Assembly: GCA_030549775.1 (NCBI GenBank)
Contig: CM060180.1
Coordinates: forward strand, 85,821,172 to 85,885,171
Direction: 5' to 3'
Source of the DNA: Tamarix chinensis
Taxonomy: Eukaryota > Streptophyta > Magnoliopsida > Caryophyllales > Tamaricaceae
DNA: 64,000 bases
The notes beneath the pieces are model-generated. The model saw only the letters and a program-made list of their open reading frames with translations, ran no database searches and was not told where the DNA came from. Position 1 is the first letter of the stretch. The number at the start of each line of letters is the position of its first letter. The position numbers and the translations under genes are program-made. Below, one piece after another: positions 1 through 12,800 of this stretch.

Positions 1-159
1 CCATCTTCTGTGTAGCTCATCCATGCACCATAGCAACCAAACTTAGGATACCTTACCATCAAGGGATCTTATATGTCTACCAATTGGTTTCATAACAAGA
101 AGAACTAACCTCCCCATAAAAGGACATTCAAGCATCAAGTGTACTATTAGTACTACCAA
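1..159. other. Unassigned intron sequence
   Basis: Upstream intron of SGR2 or its flank. The minus strand has a short open stretch ending in a donor-like GTAAGG, but I recognise no protein in it. Confidence 0.3.
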
Positions 160-1115
160 TAGTAATATTGTTATTACTACCGTTATCATTAATGTTAATA
201 ATAGTATTGTTATTATTATTAGCAATATTAATTAAAATTAACATTACGAATAATATTGTTATTCATAATATTAATGAAATTAATAATTATATTAACATTA
301 TTATTTCTTCTAACAATATTAACATTCATAATAATAATAATAATGATAATATTAATATTTATTCAAGTAATATTAGTAATAAAATTATAATAATAATAAT
401 AATATTATTATCAATGTCATTATTATTATTATTATTACCATTATTGCTACTAATAATATTAACATTCATAACAACAACAACAATAATAATGTTAATATTA
501 ATATTAATATTTATTAATAGTAATATTAATAATAAAATAATAACAATAGTATTGTTATTATTACTACTATCATTAATATTAATAATAATATTGTTATTAT
601 TATTAATACTTTTAATTAAAAATTAACATTAAGAATAATATTCTTATTATTTTTGTTACTAATAATATTAATATGTATGACAATAATAATAACAAAAACA
701 ACAAAACCATTGATATTAATATTTAATATTATTATGAATATAATATTTATTAATAATATATATTCATAATTCATAATAATAACAATAACAATAACAATAA
801 TGTTAGTGCTAATATTAATATAATAATAATAATAATACCCTTATTAATAATATGAATAGTAATAATAATACTATTATTAATGCTAATGTTAATAATAATA
901 ATAATAATAATCTTAATCTTTTTATTAGTATTATGAACAATAATATAATTATCATTGTATCATTTTTTGTTAGCATTAATAGTCTCAATAAATATCAATA
1001 AAATAAATAAATTATTATCATTATGATTGATAATAATGAGAATATATTAATAATATTGTTGTTAATAACGATAATAATAATACTATTAATATTATTATTA
1101 CAATAATAATTAAAA
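160..1115. repeat. AAT/ATT-rich low-complexity tract
   Basis: About 950 bp built almost only of degenerate ATT, AAT, GTT and AAC triplets with interspersed short AT runs. It gives an Asn/Ile/Leu-only open frame at 168-626 that is a by-product of the repeat. It looks like a decayed trinucleotide microsatellite. Confidence 0.85.
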
Positions 1116-1777
1116 AAAAAATTTTTTTCATGTGAAAAGCATGGAGAAAACAAGGATTTACATTTAAATGGAAAATTCAAAAAAGTGTAGGTTGTTTTTT
1201 AGTTTTCTTCATAAATTTAAAAAACGTTGATTTCGAGGTTTTCAATCAGGAAAATAGAAAACAAAAGCTATAAATATGTGACAATAACTTTTCCAGTAGC
1301 AAGCGCATTCTAAAATATTCTCTTGCTAGATGCAATTCAAAGCTTTTGATATTGGATACTGCAAAAAATTCTGTCCTATCTGTGAACTATATAATAGTTT
1401 ATATTATCCAAGCAATCATAAGACTTGAAAAGTTAGTATGAAATCTCTTTGTTTGTTTCTTGTATGTTTATGAGCCTATGTCAGCTGATTACCAATGGCG
1501 ATTGCATTGGCGGTCCTGTTTTGAGAAGAAAAAGCAAGGAAAGAAAGAAGATCAAATATCATGTCACTTTCTGTAGGTATTGGGTAGTGCTCTAATTATC
1601 AAGTTCTCTCACAAAGACATCCGAAATCCTTTGTTTGGTCTAGACAACCACACCCTGGCATGCATATGATTGAACCTTGCCCCTTTTTTCTTCTTGTTTC
1701 TTTTCTTCTTCCATACTTGTATTAGTGCATATAAGTTTATGTAAAAGTAATTTTGGGGTGGGGGTTGTTCTGAGTAT
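1116..1777. other. Intron, nothing recognised
   Basis: Unique-looking AT-rich sequence. No exon of SGR2, repeat or transposon terminus was found here. Confidence 0.4.
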
Positions 1778-3146
1778 AGGTGGCAATCGGGCCAGGCAAA
1801 TTGGGTTATTCGTGGGTCATTTTTCTTTGTAGGTTAGTTGTTGGTCGGGTCGGGTTGGGTCATTTCGGGTTGCTTTCTTGTTCGGGTTGAAGAAGATTCG
1901 GGCCGCACTGGGTTTATTTACCAAGTTGGATCAAGTTTAGGTAGAAATAGTTCAGGTTCGAGTCGGGTCCGGTTCGGATTATTTCATGTTAACTTGTCAG
2001 GTTGGGTTTAGGGATGTAAATGGAACAGATTTTACCTAATGGATTTTATCTGTCGAATAATTAAACGGATATGGATAAATGAATATGGAGGATTAAAAAA
2101 ATATTCCTTAGGTTGGGGTATGGATACGAGTATGAGATATCTATATCCGTACCCGTATCCATATGCATGCCCGTTTACCAGATATATAATTATCCTTTTA
2201 CCCTTTTAAAATAAATATAGTGTAGGTTAAAATTGTCATTTGGCTAAGCTCTAAATGAGTTTATTTGTCGGGTAATTGATTTATTAGTTGGATAATATTC
2301 GTCTATTAGTAAACGGATTATCCGTCGGGTAACAGATATCCAATAAATGTGGATATAGATGTGTTAGTAGATACCTGTTTGGGGTATGGATACAAATTTG
2401 GGTACGAATTTTTATATCAAGTATGGGTATTGGCGTACTTGCCTTGAACTCGCTCTGTTTACATCCCTATTGGGTCGGGTTTGGGCAGAGTAAACTTGTA
2501 TTCGGGTGATTTCGTATTCGAGTTAATTTGATGAGTAGGTTTGAGTTTACTTGACAGATTGGGTCTTTTTAGGTTTTGATGGATCGGATTGGGTTCGGAC
2601 AGAGCTAATCCTAAATCGAATTACTTTGGATTTGGGTCAAATCGGACATTAACCACCAAAATGAATCTAACTCATTAACCTCGAAGGCAAGCATTAAATT
2701 TAACTTCATGTAAGCATATAATTAATAATATCTTATTAATTGCTATTTGTTTATTGTTATGACTTTTTAATGTTATATTTTTACGTAAAAAAATCGGTAA
2801 AATTAGAATATCGTTGGTGAATATGTAAGCTCACAATAAAAGTATGAAAAATAAGTAAAATTTAAATAATAATTTATTTTTAAAAGCTTTAAATAAATAA
2901 TAAGACATGTATTTTTATTATTATTATAATTGGTTAATATTGAACTTGGTTTTGTCGAGTTAGGTTGGGTTGATGACGGGTTATGGGTTAGAGTCAGGTT
3001 GGGTTGGGGTTGGGTCAGGTCACTTATATTTAGGTTAGTGTCGCGTTAGGTTAGTTTTGGGACGGGTTTATAAATTTATCGGGTTATGTCGGGTCGGGTT
3101 TTGTGTGGGTCGAGTTAGGTCGGGCTGAGTCAACTTTTGCCAGTAA
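1778..3146 (+). mobile_element. GGGTC/GGGTT-rich hAT-like nonautonomous element
   Basis: Starts TATAGGTGGCAATCGGG and ends near AACTTTTGCCAGTAATA, giving roughly inverted GGTGGCAA / TTGCCA termini. The interior is dense in degenerate GGGTC, GGGTT and GGTCGGGTTGGG repeats at both ends. This layout is common in plant hAT-derived MITEs. A second element (2009-2469) sits inside. Target duplications could not be defined. Confidence 0.55.
2009..2469. mobile_element. hAT-like MITE, nested
   Basis: 461 bp with perfect 12-bp terminal inverted repeats TAGGGATGTAAA and TTTACATCCCTA. The interior is a mirror-like series of ACGGATAT, ATATCCGT and GGTATGGATAC motifs. It interrupts the GGGTT-rich element; flanks share TTGGGT but the repetitive target hides the exact duplication. 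Confidence 0.8.
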
Positions 3147-3808
3147 TACTTATTGCACAAAAGAGTGTGAGTGCCTGCTGTTTGGAAAATTAATCTACCT
3201 ATTTGTTCAATTTCCTTTTGAAAATTACCGAATATATCAACTTGAAATGGGAGCATGACGGAGATGCTATTCATATAACTTTCATTTCAAGTCTAATGCC
3301 TTAAATCTCTTGAAGTCCTCTAATTTAAGTAACACACTCAATATTAGTGAACCACCCCTTAAAGAGCTAACTGTTCTAGCCAGTTGAATGCTTTTCTAGC
3401 CAATTGAAAGATTAAACAGACGAGCTTACTTAAATGCCATCGGAGACACAATATTTTCTCTTCTATCATTGGTAGCGATAAAAGTTCAAAAGTTCCTCTT
3501 TTCTGCTGTTCAGAACTAATTGATAGCCTATAAGCATCTCCATTTCCTTATCTCTTTCACACATGACTAATGCTCTCTGCCTCCCTCTCCTTTAGTGCTA
3601 GCCCATACTTCGGGAAGACAGTTTTTCCAATAAAATCCATTAGATTGAAGCTATCAGGGTTCCCTGAGTTTTGAGGACTTACATTGAAGAATATGATTAT
3701 GATATCTGATTGAAGTTCAAATTTTTACTGTGAGAAGCTAATATTCTGCTTTTTCCTGCATTTTTTGTTTATCCTCTTGCTCAACAGTCAATGTCATGGA
3801 CTTTGTAG
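3147..3808. other. Intron, nothing recognised
   Basis: Sequence leading to the acceptor of visible exon 1. No coding similarity seen. Confidence 0.4.
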
Positions 3809-3880
3809 GTTTGGCATCGTAGAACATTTCAACCATCTGGACTTTTTGCAGCTCGTATCAATCTACAAGGCCCCACTTCA
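3809..3880 (+). CDS. SGR2: SGR2 visible exon 1
   Basis: 24 codons starting in phase 0 after TTTGTAG and ending before GTATGT. They read [16 protein letters not shown] and on, which matches the conserved SGR2 segment that follows the WLP-containing N-terminal region. No preceding exon could be found in 1-3808, so the upstream intron is at least 3.8 kb. Confidence 0.92.
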
Positions 3881-6800
3881 GTATGTTTATATTTGAATTT
3901 GAAGTTATCAGTTATGCCTGATTTATTTGAACATAAACTACATTAATATGTTCATATCTGAAGTTTGAAGTGTTCAGATATGTTTTACTCCCTTTGCCCC
4001 ATAAAAATAGGCTTATTTAGAGTTACGGACATATTAAGAAAGTATAATTAATATCATGTTTGTAGTAAATTATGTTACGTTTTTTAATATTTACCCACAT
4101 GCTGGAAATCATTGACATTAATTCTTTTTAGAGAAAGTTATGTTTCTGTTGTAAATTAATCAAGGGTATTATAGGATAGAAACAAAGTCAACATAGAAAC
4201 AAGCCTATATTTTGGGACAAACTAACATAGAAACCTACCTTATGATAATGATACAGAGGGTGTTTTCTGTTTGAACAAAAAATATAAATATTTCTTTGCT
4301 GCCTGTAGGGCCTGCACGCTCTCTTCACTGGAGAAGATGATACGTGGGAGGCATGGCTGAATGTTGACGCTTCTGGCTTTTCTAATGTGATAAGTTTAGG
4401 AGGAAATGGGATTAAATTAAGAAGAGGATACTCCAAATCTCAGTCACCTAAACCAACACAGGTATTTTTATTTCTTCTTCCTCAACACCTTTCAAATTCA
4501 TTTCTGTCTATGGTGTACAATGTATCAAAGATTGTCTCATGATGGTTGCGTTGAGTTTTCTTTCAAACTTAAGGCCTAAATTCTTCATGATTCACAAATG
4601 TATAATATGTTTATTGTCGAGTTGAATATTTTGTTCTTAGGACGATTGCTTACATTTGGATTTATTCTTGGCTAGAACCAAACTTGAGCTAAATTAGTTT
4701 GAAGTTTTGACTTGCTGCAGTTTGGATCATGTTTTTGTGAGCTTAATGTGCTGCATGAAAAGCTAGAAAAACTCTAGTCTGCTAAGAAATCTTTTCAAAT
4801 CTTGGAAGATGCCAAGGGTATTTGACGTAGGCTAAACTCTTAGCCTAGGTTTTCATATATAACCACACTCCAACTTTATTCATTCCAACTTTGAATTCAA
4901 TAATCAACCTAAGGCCATATATATGCTTCAAGCTGTTACCAAAGCCTAGCATAATAAAATGAAATAATATCAAAATCAAGTAAAGTCATAATAAAATAAA
5001 ATAAAATAAATTAATAGTCTAAATAATACTCCTAAATCTTTTGTACCTATGAGATCTATGGAAGGAGATGTATCCATGTGTGCCTGAACCTTCTTTCTTA
5101 TATTTTGGGCTTAGAATATGGGCCCAACCATGAGGAGGAACATGGATTGCATCATTTTCCCCTAGTAGAAAAAGTTTGACCTTGACCTTCTAATGAGAAC
5201 CACACTGACCTGATCCTTCATCTTCACCCCAAAATAGTTTAATGGGTTTATGATCTGCACTTCTTCTCCTCTATTACTTTCTGTTTAGGGGACCCATTGG
5301 AAGGCTAAACCAAACCAACATTCATAGGCGCCTTGAGTTTCATGCATTTTCTTTTGATATGACCTGTTTGATCACAGTTGAAGCATCTAATCTTAGAACT
5401 GTTAGTCTTGGAAGAAGACTCTGGTGGACTAGCTGGTTTACTTTAAGCCTTTCAAAAGGATTGCTGCCAAAAATGAGTTCTGTTTTGCATTGCTAGCAAA
5501 AGAAGCAGCGTGATCAACAGCCTGGGAGCTTTGACGTTGCTTATACTGGATGTTTTGAGTCTCTTGACCACCAATATATTAGATGTCTTGCTGATTTGGG
5601 TTATCCTAACAGCCACACCAGACTGCCAGATTTTGAAACTCCCAAGTATAAGTATCAACACTATGAATGTGGTTTCATAGCTTGAAGAATCAAGAACAAA
5701 GGTGGATAGGAGTGAATTTTTCGACCACAAGTTGACCCTGTTGGCTTCACTCAAACTGCTGGGAGATGAAATCAACACTGATAGTGTTTCTCCACCACAT
5801 ACTTGCGTAGCTAGTGAAACAAGTAGCAACCATTGGGACATTCTCCTCATCCCAGACCTTTGGTAAGAGAAATATATTTTCTACCATATTGAACTATTCA
5901 AACAATTTTTCTGGGTCTTGCTCTCCATCATAGTTAGTAAGGATAATCTTCTTGTTGTAGTTAGTAGGAATTGTGTCAAAGAGGTTGAGCAGAAGTAGGT
6001 TGAATCAAAGCACTTTGAATATGAACAGCTGTACCCAGAACGGAAGTAGTAATTGTAACAAAATCCTCAAGACTTTCTGTTTAGTTTGATTATGGATAAG
6101 GATCAAAAATTATTTTATCATCTTCTGAACTGAGCTGAAAATGCTCAAATAACTGATCAACTTTCAGCTGTAAGGCAGGGAATTCTTCCTTGTTGAGCAT
6201 ATTAAATAGAAGTGATTATTTTGCTTGTTGCCACTAAAAGCGATTGTGGTTGTTTCTTTGATATACATATATATATTGGCATCTTCATATTGGGTAGAAC
6301 TAGTTGCTTCCTAACTTTGCTATTGTGGTTATGCAACTTTACATGTTGCTCCTAAAGAAAGACCGTCAACATAAAATATTGTATGTCTTTAGAAGTTAGA
6401 TTAGTTTTGGGGAAGGATTCTAAATTAGAAAGTAAAGGAGACATAAGAGGCTACAATGATAACTTTTTTGAGAGTACAACCACAATGATGTTAGAGCATG
6501 CCTAGCATGTGAGGGATTTGATTATTTGATCATGGATCCCATTGTCATTGATTAATTTGATGGCTTGGATCAAAGGTGTTCAATTGGTCCAAAGAAGATG
6601 ATTACTTGTGTAAGCATGGATTAGAGTGGGAATTAATGGTCAATATGAGACATTTAATAAAATCACATGCCATGCACATGAGGAGGATGTCCATGGTAAA
6701 GACTTAATTGCAACAAGTTCCAAATTCTTATGAAATTCTTCCTTACTCCATCATGGAACCCATTGTCATTGATTTATTTGAAGACTTGGATCAAAGGTGT

Positions 6801-9800
6801 TGAATTGGACCAACATGTGATTACTTGTATGAGCATGGATTAGAGTGAGGCTTAATGATCATTATGAGAAGTTTAATAAAATAACTTGCCAAGCACATTA
6901 TGAGGACACCCACATAGTAAATGCCAAATTGCAATGAATTCCAAATTCTTATGAAATTCTTCCTTAACCCATCAAGTAAAGGCCGGTGATAAGTTAAGTG
7001 GATTTAAATGTAATATTCCCAAATTAGTGGTGGATAGTGGAGGCTTAAAATGATTGATAAGTTAAGTGGATATATATATTTACAAAATCCTATCTTCAAA
7101 GAACTCCATAGTTATTGATTTGGAGCAATTCAAGATTCCAGAATGTGTGACTTTTCGAGAAGTTTTTTGGGTTGAGTGTGAGTTATAAAAAGTATGCTAA
7201 AAGAGAATCTTATTGATCTAGGGCCTGGTTATTAGATCAGAAGGTACTCTAAAGTAACTATCCACGACCCTAGTAAAGCTAGGGTGTTACAATACATATA
7301 TATGATGGGATTTATAAAACCATTAGCCCATTTGAACAAATCCAAATGAGAGGGCCCCTTTGAATGAAAGTAAATGAGAGAGGGGATCTAAATCTAATTA
7401 ATTAGAAGTATAGATGTGTGTAAGCAAAAGAGGGGATATAAACTTATCTTATTTAACTTACTTGGAAAGTCAATGCCTAGGTGTAAATATAACCATTATG
7501 CTTTCATGATTTCACCCATAGGAATTCTTCTTCTTGTAGCGAAAATGGTTCTTAGCTTCTAGAAAGCTGAAGTTCTATAAACTTGGGATTTTCACAAATT
7601 TCCATCTATAACCTTTAAATGATGATGTTAATATTCTCATAAATTAGGGTACGCACAAATTTGAAATTACAAATGAGAAAGGTAGCATCATAGCACAAAA
7701 GAGCGGTACCAAGGTATAGAAAGGTAGATTATTAATAATATGTGATGCAACCATATGATTATGTGTATAGGAGACTAAGATACCGTTTAATGGAATAAGA
7801 GAATATTCATCATCATGAGATATGCAACCATATGATTTGCACTAATCTTGATGAGGGAAACAAGGAATGGAAAATTTAACTATTTATGCAAGCAATAATG
7901 CATAGAGGGGTTAAAACATGAAAGTTTAATCATTTTAAGTCTATAATATCAAAACCTAAAACAATGGAAAAAATAATCCAAATGGATGGTTTTGTTCTAA
8001 ATTTTAATACGTGCATACAATATCCATGCATGCTAGTACATCGTGTAACTGAGTTATAGATGACATTTAAGTGTTCATATTACAATATATATTTTTTTTC
8101 CTTACCCAAGCTAAGTAATGCTCTTTGGTGGGAGCATAAACGTACATGAAAATTAAAGAAATAGTTTATATTCATGTCTCATGCAACAAGCTTGTGCATA
8201 ACATTGCCTTAAGGAGTGATTTTCATCGTGTTGAGATAAAATTAGGGTCTAAATGTCCATTCCAATTAATTCTAAGTTGTTTTACATGCATTTCAAAGGG
8301 ATAAAAGCTATGAAGCATTGCAATAACCTTTTGTTTTCATCATATTTCTCAAAGATACAACGTTACATATTTGAATGAATGAAAACAGGACACATACAAC
8401 CTTACGTATTTGAATGAAGCAAAACAAGATAAATTGTGGTATCACACACAATCCGGTAAAGCATGTGAGACAAGTTGTGTACACTACATGTGATCAAGGG
8501 ACATAAAACAAAATATTGGCCAAGACATATCAGATTTTGGCGTCACTGATACGATATCTCGTCGATAAGCGAGAGAAGGAAAAAAATGCACATATATCGC
8601 CGATATTTACCGATATTGACTGATCCTGATTGATATTGACCGATACTAACTTATATTTTCTAATATATGACCGATATTTTCCATATTTGTTGTGAAAAAT
8701 AAAAAAATTTTATGACGCAACATATAAAATATCTTCCACGATACCCCAAGACTATAGTGCTGGTACCGCGATCAAAATGGTGATCGCGACTGTTGGGGAG
8801 GCCTAAGAGTGATATAATTAAATGCTGAATTTGACGCCTGGACATGAGTATTCTCAACAAAATTAAACAATGATGATTACATGTAAAAGATAGTTAGAAA
8901 TAGACTTATTTGAAATGTTGAACAGTCAAATGGAGCCCCAAATATAATGAAATATTTTGAATGATCAAATGATACCACCTCCTATGCAAACTTACACCAC
9001 TCTTGCTTGACCTAAGGTAGTGGGTGCAGTGCCCTCTTTCAATCTACTTAGTGTTATTGTTTGAATTATGCGCACCAACTTGTGTATAAAACTCAGTGGT
9101 TGCAACGGTGCTTGAGTGTCTGAAAATGAGAAACCTGGATTGGTTTGGCTTGGCTTGATTAGGCTTGAATTCCCACAACCGGATGAATAATTGTGGGAGA
9201 TTGACATGCTTGATGCCAATAAAAAATAAAAGCAAAAGGATGGTAGGTGCATTGATTGGAGAGAGAGGTGGACGGACTCAAGTGCAGGTTGACACAATCT
9301 AGGCTAGCGAAAAGAGTAAAAGGATGGTCGGTGCACCGATCGGAGAGAGAGGTCGGTGGACTCAAGTGCAACTTCTGTTGTGCATTTCGTTGAACATTTT
9401 GTGGTCAGATTTCAAGAAGTTTAATGTGGGTAGCATGGTATAATTTTTCCATTACTTGTTTGTTATCTACTAATTTCTAGTTTGAAAAGATGCAATCTAA
9501 GGAGATGAGGAATGTCGTGAGAGTGTTTATTGGCAAAGTCGCACGACACTGCTTCATAGAGCTTCTTACGGTAATTGCTTTGTTGAACCTTTTCCGTTGC
9601 AATTTCAACCATCAATAAGATGTCGTTGCTAGTAGAAAACAAGAATTTTGGTTTTTGTCGGCCATGGTGCACTAGAAATTCACTTCAATAGCGTCCATTG
9701 TGAGAGGCCATCGACATATTATGCAAAATTAAGGGCCGGTTTAGGCTGAGGGCCTTACACCCACAGGCTGAAAGCCTAAAACAACTTTCTATAACTTGGA

Positions 9801-12800
9801 AACCAGAGGTGGAAGTCGACAAGAACAATGTGTAGAAGGGATTGGCTGAAAATTTGAGCAATGTAATTAGAGAAGTCCAACAACACTGGGGTAGGGTTGC
9901 AAAATGTTGACGAGACCCAAGTCACCAACTACTGACATGCTTGGCACCAAAGATATTTACCCCTGGACTTTATATCCGACAGTTGATCAAAGTTGACCAA
10001 AATTCTTGTATTAACATTTCAAGACAAAAGGCTTATTTGAGGATGGGGAGAGCGTAGGCTGGATGGTGCCAGATGGATGAGCATGGAGTGAAATAGGGCC
10101 ATGATACTTAGTCATGAATGAATATCAAAGGTTAGGACCATCTTTGATTTCTCTCTCTCCCTTTGTATATGATCTCTTATCATGTGTCTTTTTCTCAACA
10201 AAAGAACACCTAAGAGGAGGGCTCCTATCAAACTTGGGCCTTGCTTAGTGATGAAAAAAACAAACTTCCCCCTTTTTATTATTTTTTTTTTCTTGTGTGT
10301 TTGATATGAGTATGATGATTGTGTTGTTTGAGGTGGTATTTTATCACCATGGTGGATACTTTGTGGGACTTGTGATGTGATAAGGTTGGAATGACTGACT
10401 CGATGAGATATGGCTGACGCCCCTAGGTGGTTTGGTCGACCCGACAGTTTATGGCCCATGGGGTGGCTAACGAGGAGTTGTAGGGAAAACCTAGTTTTTT
10501 GTGTGGAGTAAGGAGCATATTTTTTTTGGCCTTATAGTGTGATTGAGGGAAAATTCAACCTGAGGGGTGGGTTGAGGGCCTGAGTTGTTCATGGGATGGG
10601 AAAAATCTAACTTTTGTAAGTGTTCCCACAACACTTGTTGTAACATGATTGTTAATTGAGGGACTTGGGGGGGGGGGAGGGGGTGTTAGGGAGAGAGAGT
10701 AGAGAGCAAAAGAGAGTGTTATTATGTGTTAGGAATGAGAGCTTATAGGGGAATGAAAAGGAAGATAAGGGTGAAGGGGAGAGGACATCCTGTGCAAGCT
10801 TTCCATGGTAGGTGGACTTGCACATATGATAATCAACCAGAGCCTAATTTTGCGTATGAGTAGGCCAATGAGTTGGGCTTGGGCCGACTATCTTGGCCTT
10901 GTTGTGGGGTTGTGTAGACTTTCTAGGCCTGGCAGTCTGGTGTAGAAATAAGCTTATAATCTATTGTTCCAATTTTTTTATTCTCAAAATGAATTGCTAA
11001 GCAATAGTATGTATCATTTTCTCAAATTTTATCCTTTCGGGAATCTACTCTTTTTAGTGGATTTCTATTATTTGCCGTCTTAAGGCTTATGATATTTTTT
11101 TATAGTCAGCGTCTATATTTCGCATTATATTTTTATTACACCAAAAATCTTAGAATTTTTTTGTAAATGTTCCTATATAATTAGAATTTCAAAAATTTAT
11201 GAAAAGTTGCATTTTCTATTATTTGGAGCTTATGGATAAGCTTGCAAAGTCCAGTGTTTTCATCTTCCCTCTTCTTCCTTCCTTGATCAAGTACACGGGT
11301 GTCTTATATCCTTCATTCTTAGCTAATGAAGTCAAGCTTGGGCGCCACAGGCGCAAAGGTATAGAAGCTCACAAGCACAAAGGTGCGCGCCTTTGAGTAA
11401 CATGTCCTTTCAATAGAAAAAATCACATAGGGAGCCAAGGACTTTGGGGAGAAGAGTAGACATTTTTTGGAAAAAAGGAAGCCTATTTATAGTTTTGATT
11501 GAGGAGAGCAATAGTTGTTTTGGAAATATCAAGCAGGGACTTAGGGGGGAGGAGTAGACATGCACATGCCTTTCAGTAGGGAAAAAAAATCATACAGAGA
11601 GTTAGGGATTTAGGAGAGAGGAGTAGGCATGCACATGCTTTTCAGCAGAAAAAAAAAATCATGTAGGGAGCCAAGGACTTAGGGGAGAGGAGTAAACATT
11701 TTTTGGAAAAGGGTAATCCTATTATAGCTTTGATTAGGGAGAGCAATAGTTGTTTTGGAAAAGATGCACATTCTGCAATCAACAAGGTTGCAAGCCTAAA
11801 AGCAGAGTCAGGGTCACCAGGTAGATATGAAAAGGAGAGCAAAATTCATTTTTTAAACACATAGGTAGTATTACACTCATATAAAAAAAGAAATAGAGTC
11901 AAAGATAAAAAGATAGACCGTAGAAAGCTAAGAACCAGAGACAACAAGAAGAAGTGGGCCACAGTCCACACTATCTGCTAGTATTGGTAGTATTAAACTC
12001 ATAGGTTATTATTTTTCTAAGTATTTTCTTGTTATGGTATACTTTTTTTTTTTCTAAGAACAAAGTCATTTAATCATTTTTTTTAGCTTTAAGTAATTTT
12101 GGCACCTCATATTGCCTAGGCATACACCTTCGCCTTGCACCTAATGCCTAGGCTCCAGGACTTCTATCGCCTAGGTGCGCCTTAGGCCTTTTCAAACACT
12201 GGGCCAAGTATATTTAATCTTTTAACCCTCCAAAATAGTATGAATAAGCAGTTTTACCCTTCATTGACTTCTGCATGATTCTTTCCTTCCATCTTGTTCT
12301 CCTTTGAACCGAGGTCCCTCCTTAAGTTTTCTTGACGTTCTTCAAGCGTTCTTAAGTTCTTTGAACATGCTTGAGTTCATAACAAAAATTTCTTAGTTCT
12401 AATAGAATTCAAAGTCTTGGAGTTAGTCTTTTGAAACCCTATTCCCATTAATAGGCAAGAATAGTAATTATCATTATTCTTATGATATTAATATCTTGGT
12501 CTTTATGATATCCATATTATTGTTGTTATAATATTCTTATTATTATTGCTTTAGTCTTTATATTATCATCGTTATAGTCTTCAAACTATCATTATTTTCG
12601 TCATTCAAATGATATTACTTAGTAATCGTATGATATTTTGGAGACTATAACCTTGATAATATAAAGACTATAGCAATGATGGTATATATATAGAGTTTTT
12701 GTTTCATTTAAAACTCTTAGCCTTGCATTGAACATAAGTTAGATGACACATAATACCCTCACGTTTTGCTTTTAGTTTCCACAAAATGGTTTTTAAAAGA

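Noticed and set aside
1..150. Minus-strand exon-like stretch ending in GTAAGG
   Set aside because: About 30 residues with no recognisable similarity and no partner exon in view.
168..626. 152-codon Asn/Ile/Leu frame
   Set aside because: Translation of an AAT/ATT tract; stops are absent only because of triplet composition.
1116..3808. Search for the preceding SGR2 exon (WLP-containing segment)
   Set aside because: No frame with the expected residues and a donor site was found, so the missing exons are taken to lie before the window.
7008..7291. Possible 284-bp solo LTR (TGTAATATTCCC to GGGTGTTACA)
   Set aside because: Flanking 5-mers do not match and the ends are only loosely inverted.
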